A stretch of DNA of 64,000 bases from Geodermatophilus saharensis (GTDB lineage: Bacteria > Actinomycetota > Actinomycetes > Mycobacteriales > Geodermatophilaceae): the NCBI RefSeq assembly GCF_900188205.1, contig NZ_FZOH01000005.1, positions 276,456 to 340,455 on the forward strand, written 5' to 3'. Made by a program: the position numbers and the translations under genes. The notes beneath the pieces were generated by a model. That model was given only the letters and a program-made list of their open reading frames with translations, had not been told where the DNA came from and did not search any database. Positions 1-7,862 of this stretch are shown here, in pieces; positions within the stretch are counted from its first letter, which is position 1; every line of letters begins with the position of its first letter.

Positions 1-435
1 GCCGTGCAGATCGCCGTCGCGCTCGGCGCGCACGTGATCGGCACGGCGAGCCCGCGCAACCACGGCTTCCTGCGCGACGCCGGCGCCGCCGAGGTGCTCG
101 ACCACGCGGCCGGCCCGGTCAGCGGGCAGCTGTCCGAGCCGGTCGACGCCGTCCTCGACCTCGTCGGCGGCGACACGCTGGCCGACGCGCCGCGGCAGGT
201 GCGCGACGTCTCCCGCATCGCCAGCGTCGTCGACCCGGCGGTCAACGGGATGGGCGGGCGCTACGTGTTCGTCCGGCCCGAGCGGCACGACCTCGAGGAG
301 CTCGGCCGGATGGCCGACGCCGGGCAGCTGCGGGTGTCGATCGCGCGGGCGTTCCCGCTGGAGCGCACCGCCGAGGCCCAGGACCTCGTGGCCGGCGGCC
401 GGGTCCGCGGCAAGGTCGTCGTCACGCTGCGATGA
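1..435 (+). CDS. MDR-family NADP-dependent (quinone) oxidoreductase, 5' truncated
   Basis: Only the last 144 residues lie in the window; the reading frame is open to base 1. The visible part is the second half of the Rossmann domain and the C-terminal lobe of a medium-chain dehydrogenase/reductase: a strand-turn typical of NADP binding (ALGAHVIGTASPRNHGFLRDAGA), a DAVLDLVGGDTL segment and the usual family ending GRVRGKVVVTL. No zinc-ligand region is visible, and the closing motif is that of zinc-independent quinone-reductase-like members. Its stop codon overlaps the ATG of the amidohydrolase gene (ATGA), so the two are co-translated. The substrate cannot be told. Confidence 0.85.
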   Translation, partial: AVQIAVALGAHVIGTASPRNHGFLRDAGAAEVLDHAAGPVSGQLSEPVDAVLDLVGGDTLADAPRQVRDVSRIASVVDPAVNGMGGRYVFVRPERHDLEELGRMADAGQLRVSIARAFPLERTAEAQDLVAGGRVRGKVVVTLR

Positions 436-1325
436 GCGTGCCCCCGCCGGTCGACGACGCCGACGTCCCGCGGTTCTGGCGGGAGCTGGGCCTGCCCGGC
501 CTGGTCGACGTGCACGTGCACTTCCTGCCGCCGCGGGTGCAGGCCAAGGTGTGGGGCTACTTCGAGGCCGCGCGGGAGCACTACGGCACCGACTGGCCGG
601 TGCGGTACGCGCTGCCCGAGGACGAGCGGCTGGCCGTGCTCGGCGGACTCGGCGTGCGGGCGTTCCCCACGCTGCCCTACCCGCACAAGGCGGGGATGGC
701 CGCCTGGCTCAACGACTGGTCGGCCGCGTTCGCCGACGCCCATCCGCAGGTGCTGTCCTCGGCCACGTTCTTCCCCGAGCCCGAGGCGCCCCACTACGTG
801 GCCGAGGCGCTGCACCGCGGAGCCCGGGTGTTCAAGGTGCACGTGCAGGTGGGTGGCTTCGACCCGCGCCACCCGCTGCTGGAGCCGGTGTGGTCGCGGC
901 TGGAGGAGACAGGGACGCCGGTGGTCGTCCACTGCGGCTCCGGTCCGCTGCGCGGCGAGCACACCGGCCCCGGGCCGGCGGCCGGTCTGCTCGAGCGCCA
1001 CCCCGGGCTGCGGCTGGTCGTCGCCCACCTCGGGATGCCCGAGTACCGCGAGTTCCTCGACCTCGCCGAGCGGTACGAGCACGTGCACCTGGACACCACC
1101 ATGTTCGCCACCGGGTTCACCGAGCGGCTCATGCCCTTCGACCGGGCGCTGCGGCCGCGGCTGGGTGCGCTACGCGAGAAGGTGCTGCTGGGCAGCGACT
1201 TCCCGTCCATCCCGTACCCCTACGCCGAGCAGCTCGCTGCGCTCGCCGGCCTCGACCTCGGCGAGGACTGGCTGCGCGCGGTGCTGCACGACAACGGCGC
1301 CCGGCTGTTCGCCCTGGAGGACTGA
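432..1325 (+). CDS. Amidohydrolase-2 family metal-dependent hydrolase
   Basis: A 297-aa protein of the COG2159 amidohydrolase/decarboxylase type, predicted cytosolic TIM barrel. It shows the metal-binding HxH near the N-terminus (LVDVHVHFLP, about residues 25-34), a central VVHCG strand, VVAHLGMPEY with a metal-ligand His, and a C-terminal GSDFPSIPYPY carrying the catalytic Asp. The length suits the family. The start is the ATG overlapping the previous stop (ATGA). A VOC remnant follows directly. The actual substrate is unknown. Confidence 0.85.
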   Translation: MSVPPPVDDADVPRFWRELGLPGLVDVHVHFLPPRVQAKVWGYFEAAREHYGTDWPVRYALPEDERLAVLGGLGVRAFPTLPYPHKAGMAAWLNDWSAAFADAHPQVLSSATFFPEPEAPHYVAEALHRGARVFKVHVQVGGFDPRHPLLEPVWSRLEETGTPVVVHCGSGPLRGEHTGPGPAAGLLERHPGLRLVVAHLGMPEYREFLDLAERYEHVHLDTTMFATGFTERLMPFDRALRPRLGALREKVLLGSDFPSIPYPYAEQLAALAGLDLGEDWLRAVLHDNGARLFALED

Positions 1326-1622
1326 GTGCCCGCCGCCCGCCTCACCGCCGCCGTCCTCGGCACCCCGGACCGGCAGGGCCTGGCCCGCTCCTGACGGTCG
1401 TTGCTCGATCAGTCGCTCCGTGCGGCCCGACTGCAGGGGCCCGCCGCGGGCCTGCGAGTGGTGGGGGACCTCGACCTGGAGGTCGACGACCTCGAGGCGG
1501 CCTGTGCGCTGGCCGAGGAGGCCGGCGCCCGCCCGCTCGGCGGGCACGAGGACGAGCAGGAGGTGGTGCGCGTCCACGCCGATCCCGCCGGGCACCCGTT
1601 CTGCCTGTTGGCCCGCCGGTAA
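1326..1622 (+). pseudogene. Decayed VOC/glyoxalase-family gene with internal deletion
   Basis: A GTG two bases after the previous stop opens a 22-residue frame (VPAARLTAAVLGTPDRQGLA...) that ends in TGA at 1392-1394. It reads like the N-terminal strand of a VOC protein. Downstream, in another frame (1401-1622), lies a typical VOC C-terminus: DLDLEVDDLEAACALAEEAG, GGHEDEQEVVRVHADPAGHP and FCLLAR. The central part of the roughly 120-aa domain is missing, so a deletion plus frame loss is the simplest reading. A short functional 73-aa protein cannot be excluded but lacks a full fold. Confidence 0.7.
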
Positions 1623-1651
1623 TGCGGTCGCGGCCGGGGGAGGGACCGGCC

Positions 1652-1657
1652 TAGCGT
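1652..1657 (+). promoter_or_regulatory. -10 element TAGCGT of a leaderless promoter
   Basis: TAGCGT lies 8 nt before the GTG of the double-GNAT gene, so the predicted transcript would start at or very near the start codon. No convincing -35 is visible. The same arrangement recurs in front of several other genes in the window. Confidence 0.45.
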
Positions 1658-1665
1658 CGTCGCCC

Positions 1666-2691
1666 GTGTCCGACTCGCCCGTGCCCGACTCGCCCGTGCC
1701 CGACGTGACCGGCCTGCCCGAGGGCCTCACCGCCCGACCGCTCACCCTCGACGACGCCGACGCCGCCGCGGGGCTGCTCGCGGCGGCCGAGGCGCTCGAC
1801 GGCACCGGGGAGCACGAGGACGCCGACGACCTCACCGAGTGGTGGGGCAACGACGTGGTGGACCTGCGGCGCGACGGGCGGGCGGTGGTGACGGCGGAGG
1901 GCCGGCTGGCCGGCTGGGCGACGTCGATCGCCTCCCGGGGCGGCCGCGACGCCCTCCGCGTCTGGTCCGAGGGCCGGGTGCACCCGGAGTTCCGCGGCCG
2001 CGGTGTCGGCCGGGCGCTGGTGGACTGGCAGGTGCGCCGCGGCACCGAGCAGCACGCCGACCTCGCGCCCGCGGGGCTGCCCGGCCGGCTGGTCGCCTCG
2101 GTGTGGCCCACCATGACGTCGCTGGAGTCGCTGCTGCGGCGCAGCGGCTTCGAGGTCGAGCGGCTGTTCGCCGCGATGGAGCGGCCACTGACCGACCTGC
2201 CCGCCGTGCCCGCGCCGCCCGGGGTGGAGATCGTCCCCTTCGACCGGGACCGCGACGACGAGGTCCGGCGGGCGCACAACGTCTCCTTCACCGCCCACCA
2301 CGGCTCCAGCGAGCGCGACGAGCAGGCCTGGCGCACCTGGTTCACCGGGCGGGAGGCGTTCCGCCCCGACCTGTCGGTGCTGGCCCTCGCCGACGGCGCG
2401 GTCACCGGCTACGCGCTGGCCTACGTGTACGAGGCGGACACCCGCGCGACCGGCGTCCGCACCTCCCACCTGGGCCAGATCGGCGTGCTCCCCGCGGCCC
2501 GCGGTCGGGGCGTCGCGTCGGCGGTCGTCGCCGCCGCGCTGGCCGCCGCCGTGGAAGGCGGCTGCGGGCGGGCGGCGCTCGACGTCGACACGGAGAACAC
2601 CACCGGCGCCTTCGCGCTCTACGAGCGCCTCGGCTTCCGCGTCGCTCGCACCTACTCCTCCTGGGCCTACCCGGTGCCGCCGCTGGCCTAG
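1666..2691 (+). CDS. Tandem GNAT-family N-acetyltransferase
   Basis: A 341-aa protein with two GNAT folds. The first has the acetyl-CoA loop at VHPEFRGRGVGRALVDWQV. The second has IGVLPAARGRGVASAVVAAA followed by DVDTENTTGAFALYERLGF, the usual strand 5-helix 5 region. This is the layout of mycothiol-synthase-like double acetyltransferases, but assignment to MshD is not supported here. The GTG at 1666 is chosen because an upstream extension would run through the VOC remnant and because a -10 hexamer sits 8 nt upstream. Just after the start, the DNA repeats GTGYCCGACTCGCCC, giving VSDSPVPDSPVPD. Confidence 0.8.
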   Translation: MSDSPVPDSPVPDVTGLPEGLTARPLTLDDADAAAGLLAAAEALDGTGEHEDADDLTEWWGNDVVDLRRDGRAVVTAEGRLAGWATSIASRGGRDALRVWSEGRVHPEFRGRGVGRALVDWQVRRGTEQHADLAPAGLPGRLVASVWPTMTSLESLLRRSGFEVERLFAAMERPLTDLPAVPAPPGVEIVPFDRDRDDEVRRAHNVSFTAHHGSSERDEQAWRTWFTGREAFRPDLSVLALADGAVTGYALAYVYEADTRATGVRTSHLGQIGVLPAARGRGVASAVVAAALAAAVEGGCGRAALDVDTENTTGAFALYERLGFRVARTYSSWAYPVPPLA

Positions 2692-2694
2692 GGT
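2689..2694 (+). promoter_or_regulatory. -10 element TAGGGT overlapping the GNAT stop codon
   Basis: TAGGGT includes the TAG stop of the GNAT gene and ends 7 nt before the ATG at 2702. This predicts a leaderless mRNA for the SCO6745-family gene. Confidence 0.45.
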
Positions 2695-2701
2695 CGCCGG
2701 C

Positions 2702-3586
2702 ATGGTCAGCGCCGATGCCACCGCGCCCGCTCTCGACCCGGCCGTCGTCGGCCGGGCGTACCGCTCCCTCGCGCCGCTGCACGACCACGTGTACTTCGTG
2801 CCCGAGACCGAGCAGCACCTCACGGCCGTCGGCCTGCGCCCGGGCCGGATGGTCTACTTCGCCGGCCGCGCGGCCCCGATGGGCGCCGTCGGCCCGGGGG
2901 TGGTGACGGCGACGTTCTCCAACTTCTCCCCGGCGATCGTGGCCCGGCACGTGCCGCGGGCGTGGACGCTGGCCACCCCGGAGCAGGTCGTCGCGGCCCG
3001 GCTCACCGCCGCCCGCGCCTCGCTGACCCGGCTGCTCGGGGGGGAGGAGGCCGCGGCCGCGCCGGAGGTCGCCGAGCTCGCCGACCTGCTGGCCGAGGCG
3101 TGCTCCGTGCTCCCCGCCGAGGGCCGGCCGCTCTACGCCGGCCACGCCGACCTCCCCTGGCCGGAGGACCCGGTCGGCCGCCTCTGGCACGCCGCGACGC
3201 TGCTGCGCGAGTGGCGCGGCGACGGGCACGTGGCCGTGCTGGTGCGCGCCGACCTGTCCGGGCTGGAGGCGCTGCTCACCCACACCGCCACCGGTCGCGG
3301 CTTCTCACCCGCCGCCGCGAAGGCCACGCGCGGCTGGACCGACGAGGAGTGGGACGCGGGCCTGGCCCGCCTCGCCGCCCGCGGCCTGCTCGACGGCGAG
3401 CAGCTCACCGACGCCGGGCGCCGGCTGCGGGCCGACGTCGAGGCCGAGACCGACGCGCTGTCGACCGCGCCGTGGGCCCACCTGGGGCCCGAACGCACCG
3501 GTCGCGTCGTCGAGCTGGGCAAGCGGCTGTCGACCGCCGTCGTCGGCAACGGCGCCTATCCCTCCGGCGTCCTCGCCGGCCGGTGA
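2702..3586 (+). CDS. SCO6745-family protein (winged-helix-like, unknown function)
   Basis: A 294-aa soluble protein resembling the actinobacterial SCO6745 family. Conserved-looking parts are the N-terminal RSLAPLHDHVYFVPE, the RMVYFAGRAAPMGAVGPGVV motif, a run LWHAATLLREWRGDGHVAVL and a C-terminal helix-turn-helix-like WTDEEWDAGLARLAARGLL. No catalytic motif is known to me for the family. The ATG follows a leaderless-type -10 element, and the stop overlaps the GTG of the CMD gene, so the pair is translationally coupled. Confidence 0.75.
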   Translation: MVSADATAPALDPAVVGRAYRSLAPLHDHVYFVPETEQHLTAVGLRPGRMVYFAGRAAPMGAVGPGVVTATFSNFSPAIVARHVPRAWTLATPEQVVAARLTAARASLTRLLGGEEAAAAPEVAELADLLAEACSVLPAEGRPLYAGHADLPWPEDPVGRLWHAATLLREWRGDGHVAVLVRADLSGLEALLTHTATGRGFSPAAAKATRGWTDEEWDAGLARLAARGLLDGEQLTDAGRRLRADVEAETDALSTAPWAHLGPERTGRVVELGKRLSTAVVGNGAYPSGVLAGR

Positions 3587-4116
3587 CCTCCCGGCTCCCG
3601 GAGGCGCCGGCCGACGGCCCGACCGCCGACCTGCTGCGCGCCCGCCGGCAGGGCGTCCTGACCACCCTCGACCGGCTGCTGCTGCACAGCCCGCCGGTGG
3701 CCGAGGGCTGGAACGCGCTGCTCGGCGCGCTGCGCCGCGGCACCACGCTCCCCGGGGACCTGCGCGAGCTGGTGGTGCTGCGGGTCGCCGCGCTCGCCGG
3801 CGCGGCCTTCGCGTGGGCCGCCCACGAGCCGATCGCCCGCGACGCCGGGCTCACCGACCAGCACCTGGCGGCCCTGCGCGCCGCCGACGCCGGCGCCGAC
3901 GACGGGTGGACGCCGGTGCAGGCCGCCGTCCTCGCCTTCACCGACGCCTCGGCCCGCGCCGTCACCGTGCCCGACGACGTCTTCGACGCCGTGCGCGCCC
4001 ACCTCGACGACCGGCAGGTGGTGGAGCTCGCCGTCCTGGTCGGCGGGTACGGGATGGTGACCCGCTTCCTCGTGGCCCTGCAGGTACCGCCGCCGGGCGG
4101 TGCGGTCCCCGGCTGA
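3583..4116 (+). CDS. Carboxymuconolactone decarboxylase (CMD/AhpD-like) family protein
   Basis: A 177-aa all-helical protein. It shows DLRELVVLRVAALAGAAFAW, then AAHEPIARDAGLTDQHLAALR and VVELAVLVGGYGMVTRFLVA, the typical CMD order. The usual CxxC peroxidase pair of AhpD is absent (AFAWAAHE takes its place), so a redox role is unlikely, and CMD proteins of this kind are often isomerase-like or of unknown activity. The GTG at 3583 overlaps the SCO6745 stop by 4 nt. Confidence 0.8.
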   Translation: MTSRLPEAPADGPTADLLRARRQGVLTTLDRLLLHSPPVAEGWNALLGALRRGTTLPGDLRELVVLRVAALAGAAFAWAAHEPIARDAGLTDQHLAALRAADAGADDGWTPVQAAVLAFTDASARAVTVPDDVFDAVRAHLDDRQVVELAVLVGGYGMVTRFLVALQVPPPGGAVPG

Positions 4117-4162
4117 GCGGTAGCTTCCCGTGGTGTAGGTCACACCCGTCGGGGGAGTCGTC

Positions 4163-5776
4163 ATGGCCACCATCGAGCGTCCGGGCGGGCCCGGGCAGCG
4201 CACCGACGTCGACGCCGCCTTCCGCGGCTCGGCCACCTACCGCAGCCTGGGGGAGCAGCGGCTCAGCCCGGCCGAGGAGCGCTTCGAGAAGGGACGGCGC
4301 ACCGTCGGGCTGTTCCTCGCCCCGGTCGTGACCATCGTCTTCGCGCTGCTGCCGCTGGACCTGCCGCGCGACCAGCACCTGCTGGCCGCCGTCCTGCTCG
4401 GCGTCATCGTCCTGTGGATCACCGAGCCGGTGCCCATCCCGATCGGCGGGCTCATCGGCGTCGGCGCCATCGCGGTGCTCGGCGTCGTGCCGGCCGACGA
4501 CGCCGTCGGGCCGCTCGGGTCGACGACGGTGTTCACCTTCATCGGCGCGTTCATCCTGGCCGCGGCGATGCTCAAGCACGGCGTCGCACGGCGCTTCGCC
4601 ATGGCGATCCTGTCGATGAGGTGGGTGGGCGCCTCCACCGCGCGGGTCGTCATCGCCTTCGGACTGATCACCGCGGTGCTCTCGGCGTTCGTCTCCAACA
4701 CCGCCACCGTCGCGATGCTGCTGCCCACGGCGATCGGCATCCTCTCGGTGATCGCCAAGCTGATGCAGGACAAGGAGCTCGTGCCGCCGGACTTCGACCC
4801 GCTGCGGCTGCGGGTGGGCGTCGCGCTGATGCTGATGCTGGCCTACGGCGCGAGCGTGGGCGGGCTGATCACCCCGGTGGGGACGCCGCCGAACCTCATC
4901 GGCCGCGGGCTGATCGAGGAGGCGACGGGGGAGCGGATCGGTTTCCTCCAGTGGATGCTCATGGCGCTGCCGATCTGCGCGCTGATGTTCGTGGCGCTGG
5001 CGGGGGTCCTGCTGCTGCTCAACCGCCCGGAGATCAAGCGGATCGAGGGCGTGCACGAGTACGTGGCCCGCGAGCGTGCCCAGCTCGGCCCGGTCTCCCG
5101 GGCGGAGAAGAACACCCTGGTCGCCTTCGGCGTCACCGTCGCGCTGTGGATCTTCCCCGGCGTCATCGCGCTGACCGCCGGCACCGACTCCGACCTCTAC
5201 ACGACGATCAGCGACCGCATCGACGAGGGCATCGTCGCCGTCCTCGGCGCCTCGCTGCTGTTCCTGCTGCCCACCGACTGGAAGAGCCGGGAGTTCACCC
5301 TCAACTGGTCCGACGCGGCGAAGATCGACTGGGGCACGATCCTGCTGTTCGGCACCGGCATCATCTTCGGGTCGCTGCTGGCCGACACCGGTCTGGCCGA
5401 GACGATCGGCAACGCCTCGGCCGACACCCTCGGGCTGACCAGCACCTTCGCCATCACGGTGTTCGCGGTGATCCTCGCGATCATCATCTCGGAGACCACG
5501 TCGAACACCGCGTCCGCGGCGGTCGTGGTGCCGATCATCATCCCGGTGGCGGTGGCCGCGGGGATCAACCCGTTCGTGCCGGCGCTCGCCGCGACGTTCG
5601 CGGCGTCCTTCGGGTTCATGCTGCCGGTGTCCACGCCGCAGAACGCCATCGTCTACGGGTCCGGCGTCGTGCCGATCACGAAGATGATCCGGTCCGGGAT
5701 CTCCTTCGACGTCCTCGGCGCGCTGCTGATCGTCCTGCTGCTGCCGCTGATGGTGGGCCTGGTCCTGGACGTGTGA
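4163..5776 (+). CDS. SLC13/DASS-family sodium:anion symporter
   Basis: A 537-aa multispanning membrane protein. It carries both family signatures of the divalent anion:Na+ symporters: SNT at residues 178-180 and SNT at 447-449, each within a re-entrant hairpin, plus TPVGTPPN at 237-244. After a cytosolic N-terminal tail of about 45 residues, about a dozen hydrophobic segments follow. Likely substrates are C4-dicarboxylates or sulfate; the sequence does not decide. The ATG at 4163 has GGGGGAG five bases upstream. A hairpin at 5801-5824 follows the stop. Confidence 0.9.
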   Translation: MATIERPGGPGQRTDVDAAFRGSATYRSLGEQRLSPAEERFEKGRRTVGLFLAPVVTIVFALLPLDLPRDQHLLAAVLLGVIVLWITEPVPIPIGGLIGVGAIAVLGVVPADDAVGPLGSTTVFTFIGAFILAAAMLKHGVARRFAMAILSMRWVGASTARVVIAFGLITAVLSAFVSNTATVAMLLPTAIGILSVIAKLMQDKELVPPDFDPLRLRVGVALMLMLAYGASVGGLITPVGTPPNLIGRGLIEEATGERIGFLQWMLMALPICALMFVALAGVLLLLNRPEIKRIEGVHEYVARERAQLGPVSRAEKNTLVAFGVTVALWIFPGVIALTAGTDSDLYTTISDRIDEGIVAVLGASLLFLLPTDWKSREFTLNWSDAAKIDWGTILLFGTGIIFGSLLADTGLAETIGNASADTLGLTSTFAITVFAVILAIIISETTSNTASAAVVVPIIIPVAVAAGINPFVPALAATFAASFGFMLPVSTPQNAIVYGSGVVPITKMIRSGISFDVLGALLIVLLLPLMVGLVLDV

Positions 5777-5800
5777 CCGGTCGTCTGACCGGTGGGTGAA

Positions 5801-5824
5801 CGGAGGGGGAAGTCATCCCCTCCG
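5801..5824 (+). terminator. Candidate terminator after the SLC13 gene
   Basis: CGGAGGGG and CCCCTCCG form an 8-bp stem with an 8-nt loop, 24 nt after the SLC13 stop. There is no T tract, which is common for intrinsic terminators of GC-rich actinomycetes. Confidence 0.5.
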
Positions 5825-6044
5825 GAGTGGGTCCGGGTGGCACCGCGTGTCACGATGGAGGACGGCCCGCGTGACGGCGGGCACCGGTCGACGGGAAGGG
5901 AGGGCAGCGCCGTGCGCAGCGAACCGCCCAGTCCCAGTCCCGAGGTCCTCCCCGCCTAGCTCCCGGCCGCCGCGCGTGCCGGGGCGCCGGTGCGTGGAGG
6001 GCCTCCGCTGAGTCCTGCCACCCAGCGTCCCCGGGAGCCCCGCC

Positions 6045-7184
6045 ATGGCCGACCGTCGCCTCGCGCCCCTCACCGCCCTGTCCACCCTGGGCCGTCGCCC
6101 GCGCCCGCCGGTGCTGCGCCCCGCGCCGCCCGCGCCTGCGCCGGTGCCGCCGGTGCGCCAGTCGCGGCTGGTCGACAACGCCGTCTACGCCGGTGGCCGG
6201 CGCATCGCCACGCCGTCGTCGGCGGAGGAGAGCCACGACTGGCTCACCGAGGGCTTCGACGACCGGCTGGTGTGGCTGGGCCTCTACCGGCCCGAGCCCG
6301 CCGAGCTGGGGGAGCTCGCCGAGCAGTACGGGCTGCCCGAGCTGGCCGTCGAGGACGCCATCCAGGCCCACCAGCGGCCGAAGTTCGAGCGCTACGGCGA
6401 CACGCTGTTCGTCGTCCTCAAGGCCGCCCGGTACCTCGACGCGACCGAGGAGGTGGAGTTCGGCGAGCTGCACCTGTTCCTCGGGCAGCAGTTCGCCGTC
6501 ACCGTCCGGCACAGCGAGTCACCCGACCTGGCCCGCGTGCGGCGGCGGCTGGAGAGCGAGCCGGCGCTGCTGGCCAAGGGCAGCGAGGCGGTGCTCTACG
6601 CGATCCTCGACGCCGTCGTCGACGGGTACTCCCCGGTGGTCGCCGGCCTGGCCAACGACATCGACGAGATCGAGACCGAGGTCTTCCGCGGCGACCCGGG
6701 CGTCTCGCGGCGCATCTACGAGCTGTCGCAGGAGGTCCTGGAGTTCCAGCGGGCCGCGCAGCCGCTGACCGGCATCCTCGCCGCGATCACCGCCGGGTTC
6801 GACAAGTACGGCGTCGACGAGGACCTGCGCAGCTACCTGCGCGACGTCGCCGACCACGTCACCCAGGTCAACGAGCGCATCGAGGCGTTCCGGCTGCAGC
6901 TGCGCGACATCCTCACCGTGAACGCGACCCTCGTGGCGCAGCGGCAGAACGACGAGATCCGCGAGCTCACCGAGGCCTCGATCGCGCAGGGCGAGGAGGT
7001 CAAGAAGATCTCCGCGTGGGCGGCCATCCTGTTCGCCCCCACGCTGGTGGGCACGGTGTACGGGATGAACTTCGAGGACATGCCCGAGCTGTCGTGGCAC
7101 CTGGGCTACCCGTTCGCGCTGGTGCTGATGCTGGGCGTCAGCCTGACCCTGTACGCGGTGTTCAAGCGCCGCGACTGGATCTGA
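6045..7184 (+). CDS. corA: CorA-family Mg2+/Co2+ transporter
   Basis: A 379-aa protein: a long soluble N-terminal funnel domain, then two C-terminal membrane helices. The signature GMN sits at residues 340-342 (TVYGMNFEDMPE) at the end of the first helix, and the protein ends with the basic KRRDWI. This is the standard pentameric CorA layout. The N-terminal 45 residues are Pro-rich and poorly conserved, so the true start could be a little downstream, but GGGAG precedes the ATG by 7 nt. It stands alone, with a long hairpin 15 nt after the stop. Confidence 0.92.
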   Translation: MADRRLAPLTALSTLGRRPRPPVLRPAPPAPAPVPPVRQSRLVDNAVYAGGRRIATPSSAEESHDWLTEGFDDRLVWLGLYRPEPAELGELAEQYGLPELAVEDAIQAHQRPKFERYGDTLFVVLKAARYLDATEEVEFGELHLFLGQQFAVTVRHSESPDLARVRRRLESEPALLAKGSEAVLYAILDAVVDGYSPVVAGLANDIDEIETEVFRGDPGVSRRIYELSQEVLEFQRAAQPLTGILAAITAGFDKYGVDEDLRSYLRDVADHVTQVNERIEAFRLQLRDILTVNATLVAQRQNDEIRELTEASIAQGEEVKKISAWAAILFAPTLVGTVYGMNFEDMPELSWHLGYPFALVLMLGVSLTLYAVFKRRDWI

Positions 7185-7199
7185 GCTGCCGCTGCTGTT

Positions 7200-7266
7200 G
7201 ATCATCGGATGCGTGCACGACGACACGCCGTCGCCCGGCGTGTCGAGCGGCACGCAGCCGATGATC
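7200..7266. repeat. 67-nt extended inverted repeat between corA and ssrA
   Basis: Three nested arms pair in register: GATCATCGG/CCGATGATC (7200-7208, 7258-7266), TGCGTGC/GCACGCA (7210-7216, 7250-7256) and CGACACGCCG/CGGCGTGTCG (7221-7230, 7236-7245), with a 5-nt loop. Only a 1x1 and a 4x4 mismatch interrupt it. It may terminate corA transcription, but it is far longer than the other terminators here. Confidence 0.75.
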
Positions 7267-7311
7267 GACGACTTCGGGTCGCGGGGGGAACAACGCGGTG
7301 GCCGCCCCGGT

Positions 7312-7317
7312 TAGGAT
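7312..7317 (+). promoter_or_regulatory. Candidate -10 element of ssrA
   Basis: TAGGAT lies 17 nt before the predicted mature 5' end of the tmRNA, which leaves room for a short 5' leader removed by RNase P. The -35 region is weak. Confidence 0.4.
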
Positions 7318-7334
7318 GGGTGCACAACTACACA

Positions 7335-7708
7335 GGGGGTGAATGGTCTCGACTGCGGTCGGGTGACCAGGGGAAGCGAGCCGAGGAAGCCGACGATGAG
7401 CTCGTTAACCACGCGTCGGAACAACACAAGCGCCGACTCCAGTCGCGCTGACTTCGCTCTCGCTGCCTGAGTAGCTAGAGCGGGTCTGTCAGCCCGGGTT
7501 CGTCATCGACCCGGATCCTGGCATCAGCTAGATGACTGACCGTGTGCGCCGGTCGCGGGCGCACGCGGGACACCACACAGTGACTGGGCCCGTCATCCCG
7601 TCTCGTCCGTGAGATCGGGAGGGTCGAGCAGAGACGCAGCGGACTGCGCTCGGAGAAGCCCTGGTGATGCGTCGCAGGACGCGGGTTCGATTCCCGCCAC
7701 CTCCACCC
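7335..7708 (+). ncRNA. ssrA: Transfer-messenger RNA (tmRNA)
   Basis: This is a one-piece tmRNA for ribosome rescue. The 5' end GGGGGUG (7335-7341) pairs with CACCUCC (7698-7704) as the acceptor stem, followed by discriminator A (7705) and CCC instead of an encoded CCA. The T arm is GCGGG-TTCGATT-CCCGC (7681-7697), and the 5' GAATGGTCTCGAC box is typical. The tag frame is 7432-7470: GCC resume codon, ADSSRADFALAA, TGA. That is the same 12-residue length and the same ADS...ALAA frame as mycobacterial tags. smpB is not next to it. Short open frames across this locus are artefacts of the RNA gene. Confidence 0.95.
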
Positions 7709-7750
7709 CACCCCTGGGGTCTCGGCGAGAGCCATGCCCCTGGTTGGCGA

Positions 7751-7789
7751 GAAGCCGGGGCCACCGCGGACAGCGGTGGCCCCGGCTTC
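7751..7789 (+). terminator. Terminator downstream of ssrA
   Basis: A perfect 16-bp stem, GAAGCCGGGGCCACCG with its complement, and a 7-nt loop, 43 nt after the tmRNA end. The two-component operon on the other strand ends 74 nt further on, so it could serve both directions. Confidence 0.75.
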
Positions 7790-7862
7790 GTCGTGTGCGG
7801 TCGTGGCGACCGAGCGCCTGGGACCGAGGCGATCCGACCTGCCGGGCGAGTGGGCTCACGCG

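Noticed and set aside
5838..5847. TGGCACCGCG upstream of corA, like the T-box antiterminator motif
   Set aside because: No specifier stem or other T-box element is visible upstream, it is near the 5' side of the gap, and corA is not an amino-acid gene.
7209..7735. Open frames of 73-90 codons on both strands around 7.2-7.7 kb
   Set aside because: They cover the long hairpin and the tmRNA gene and have no protein-like features.
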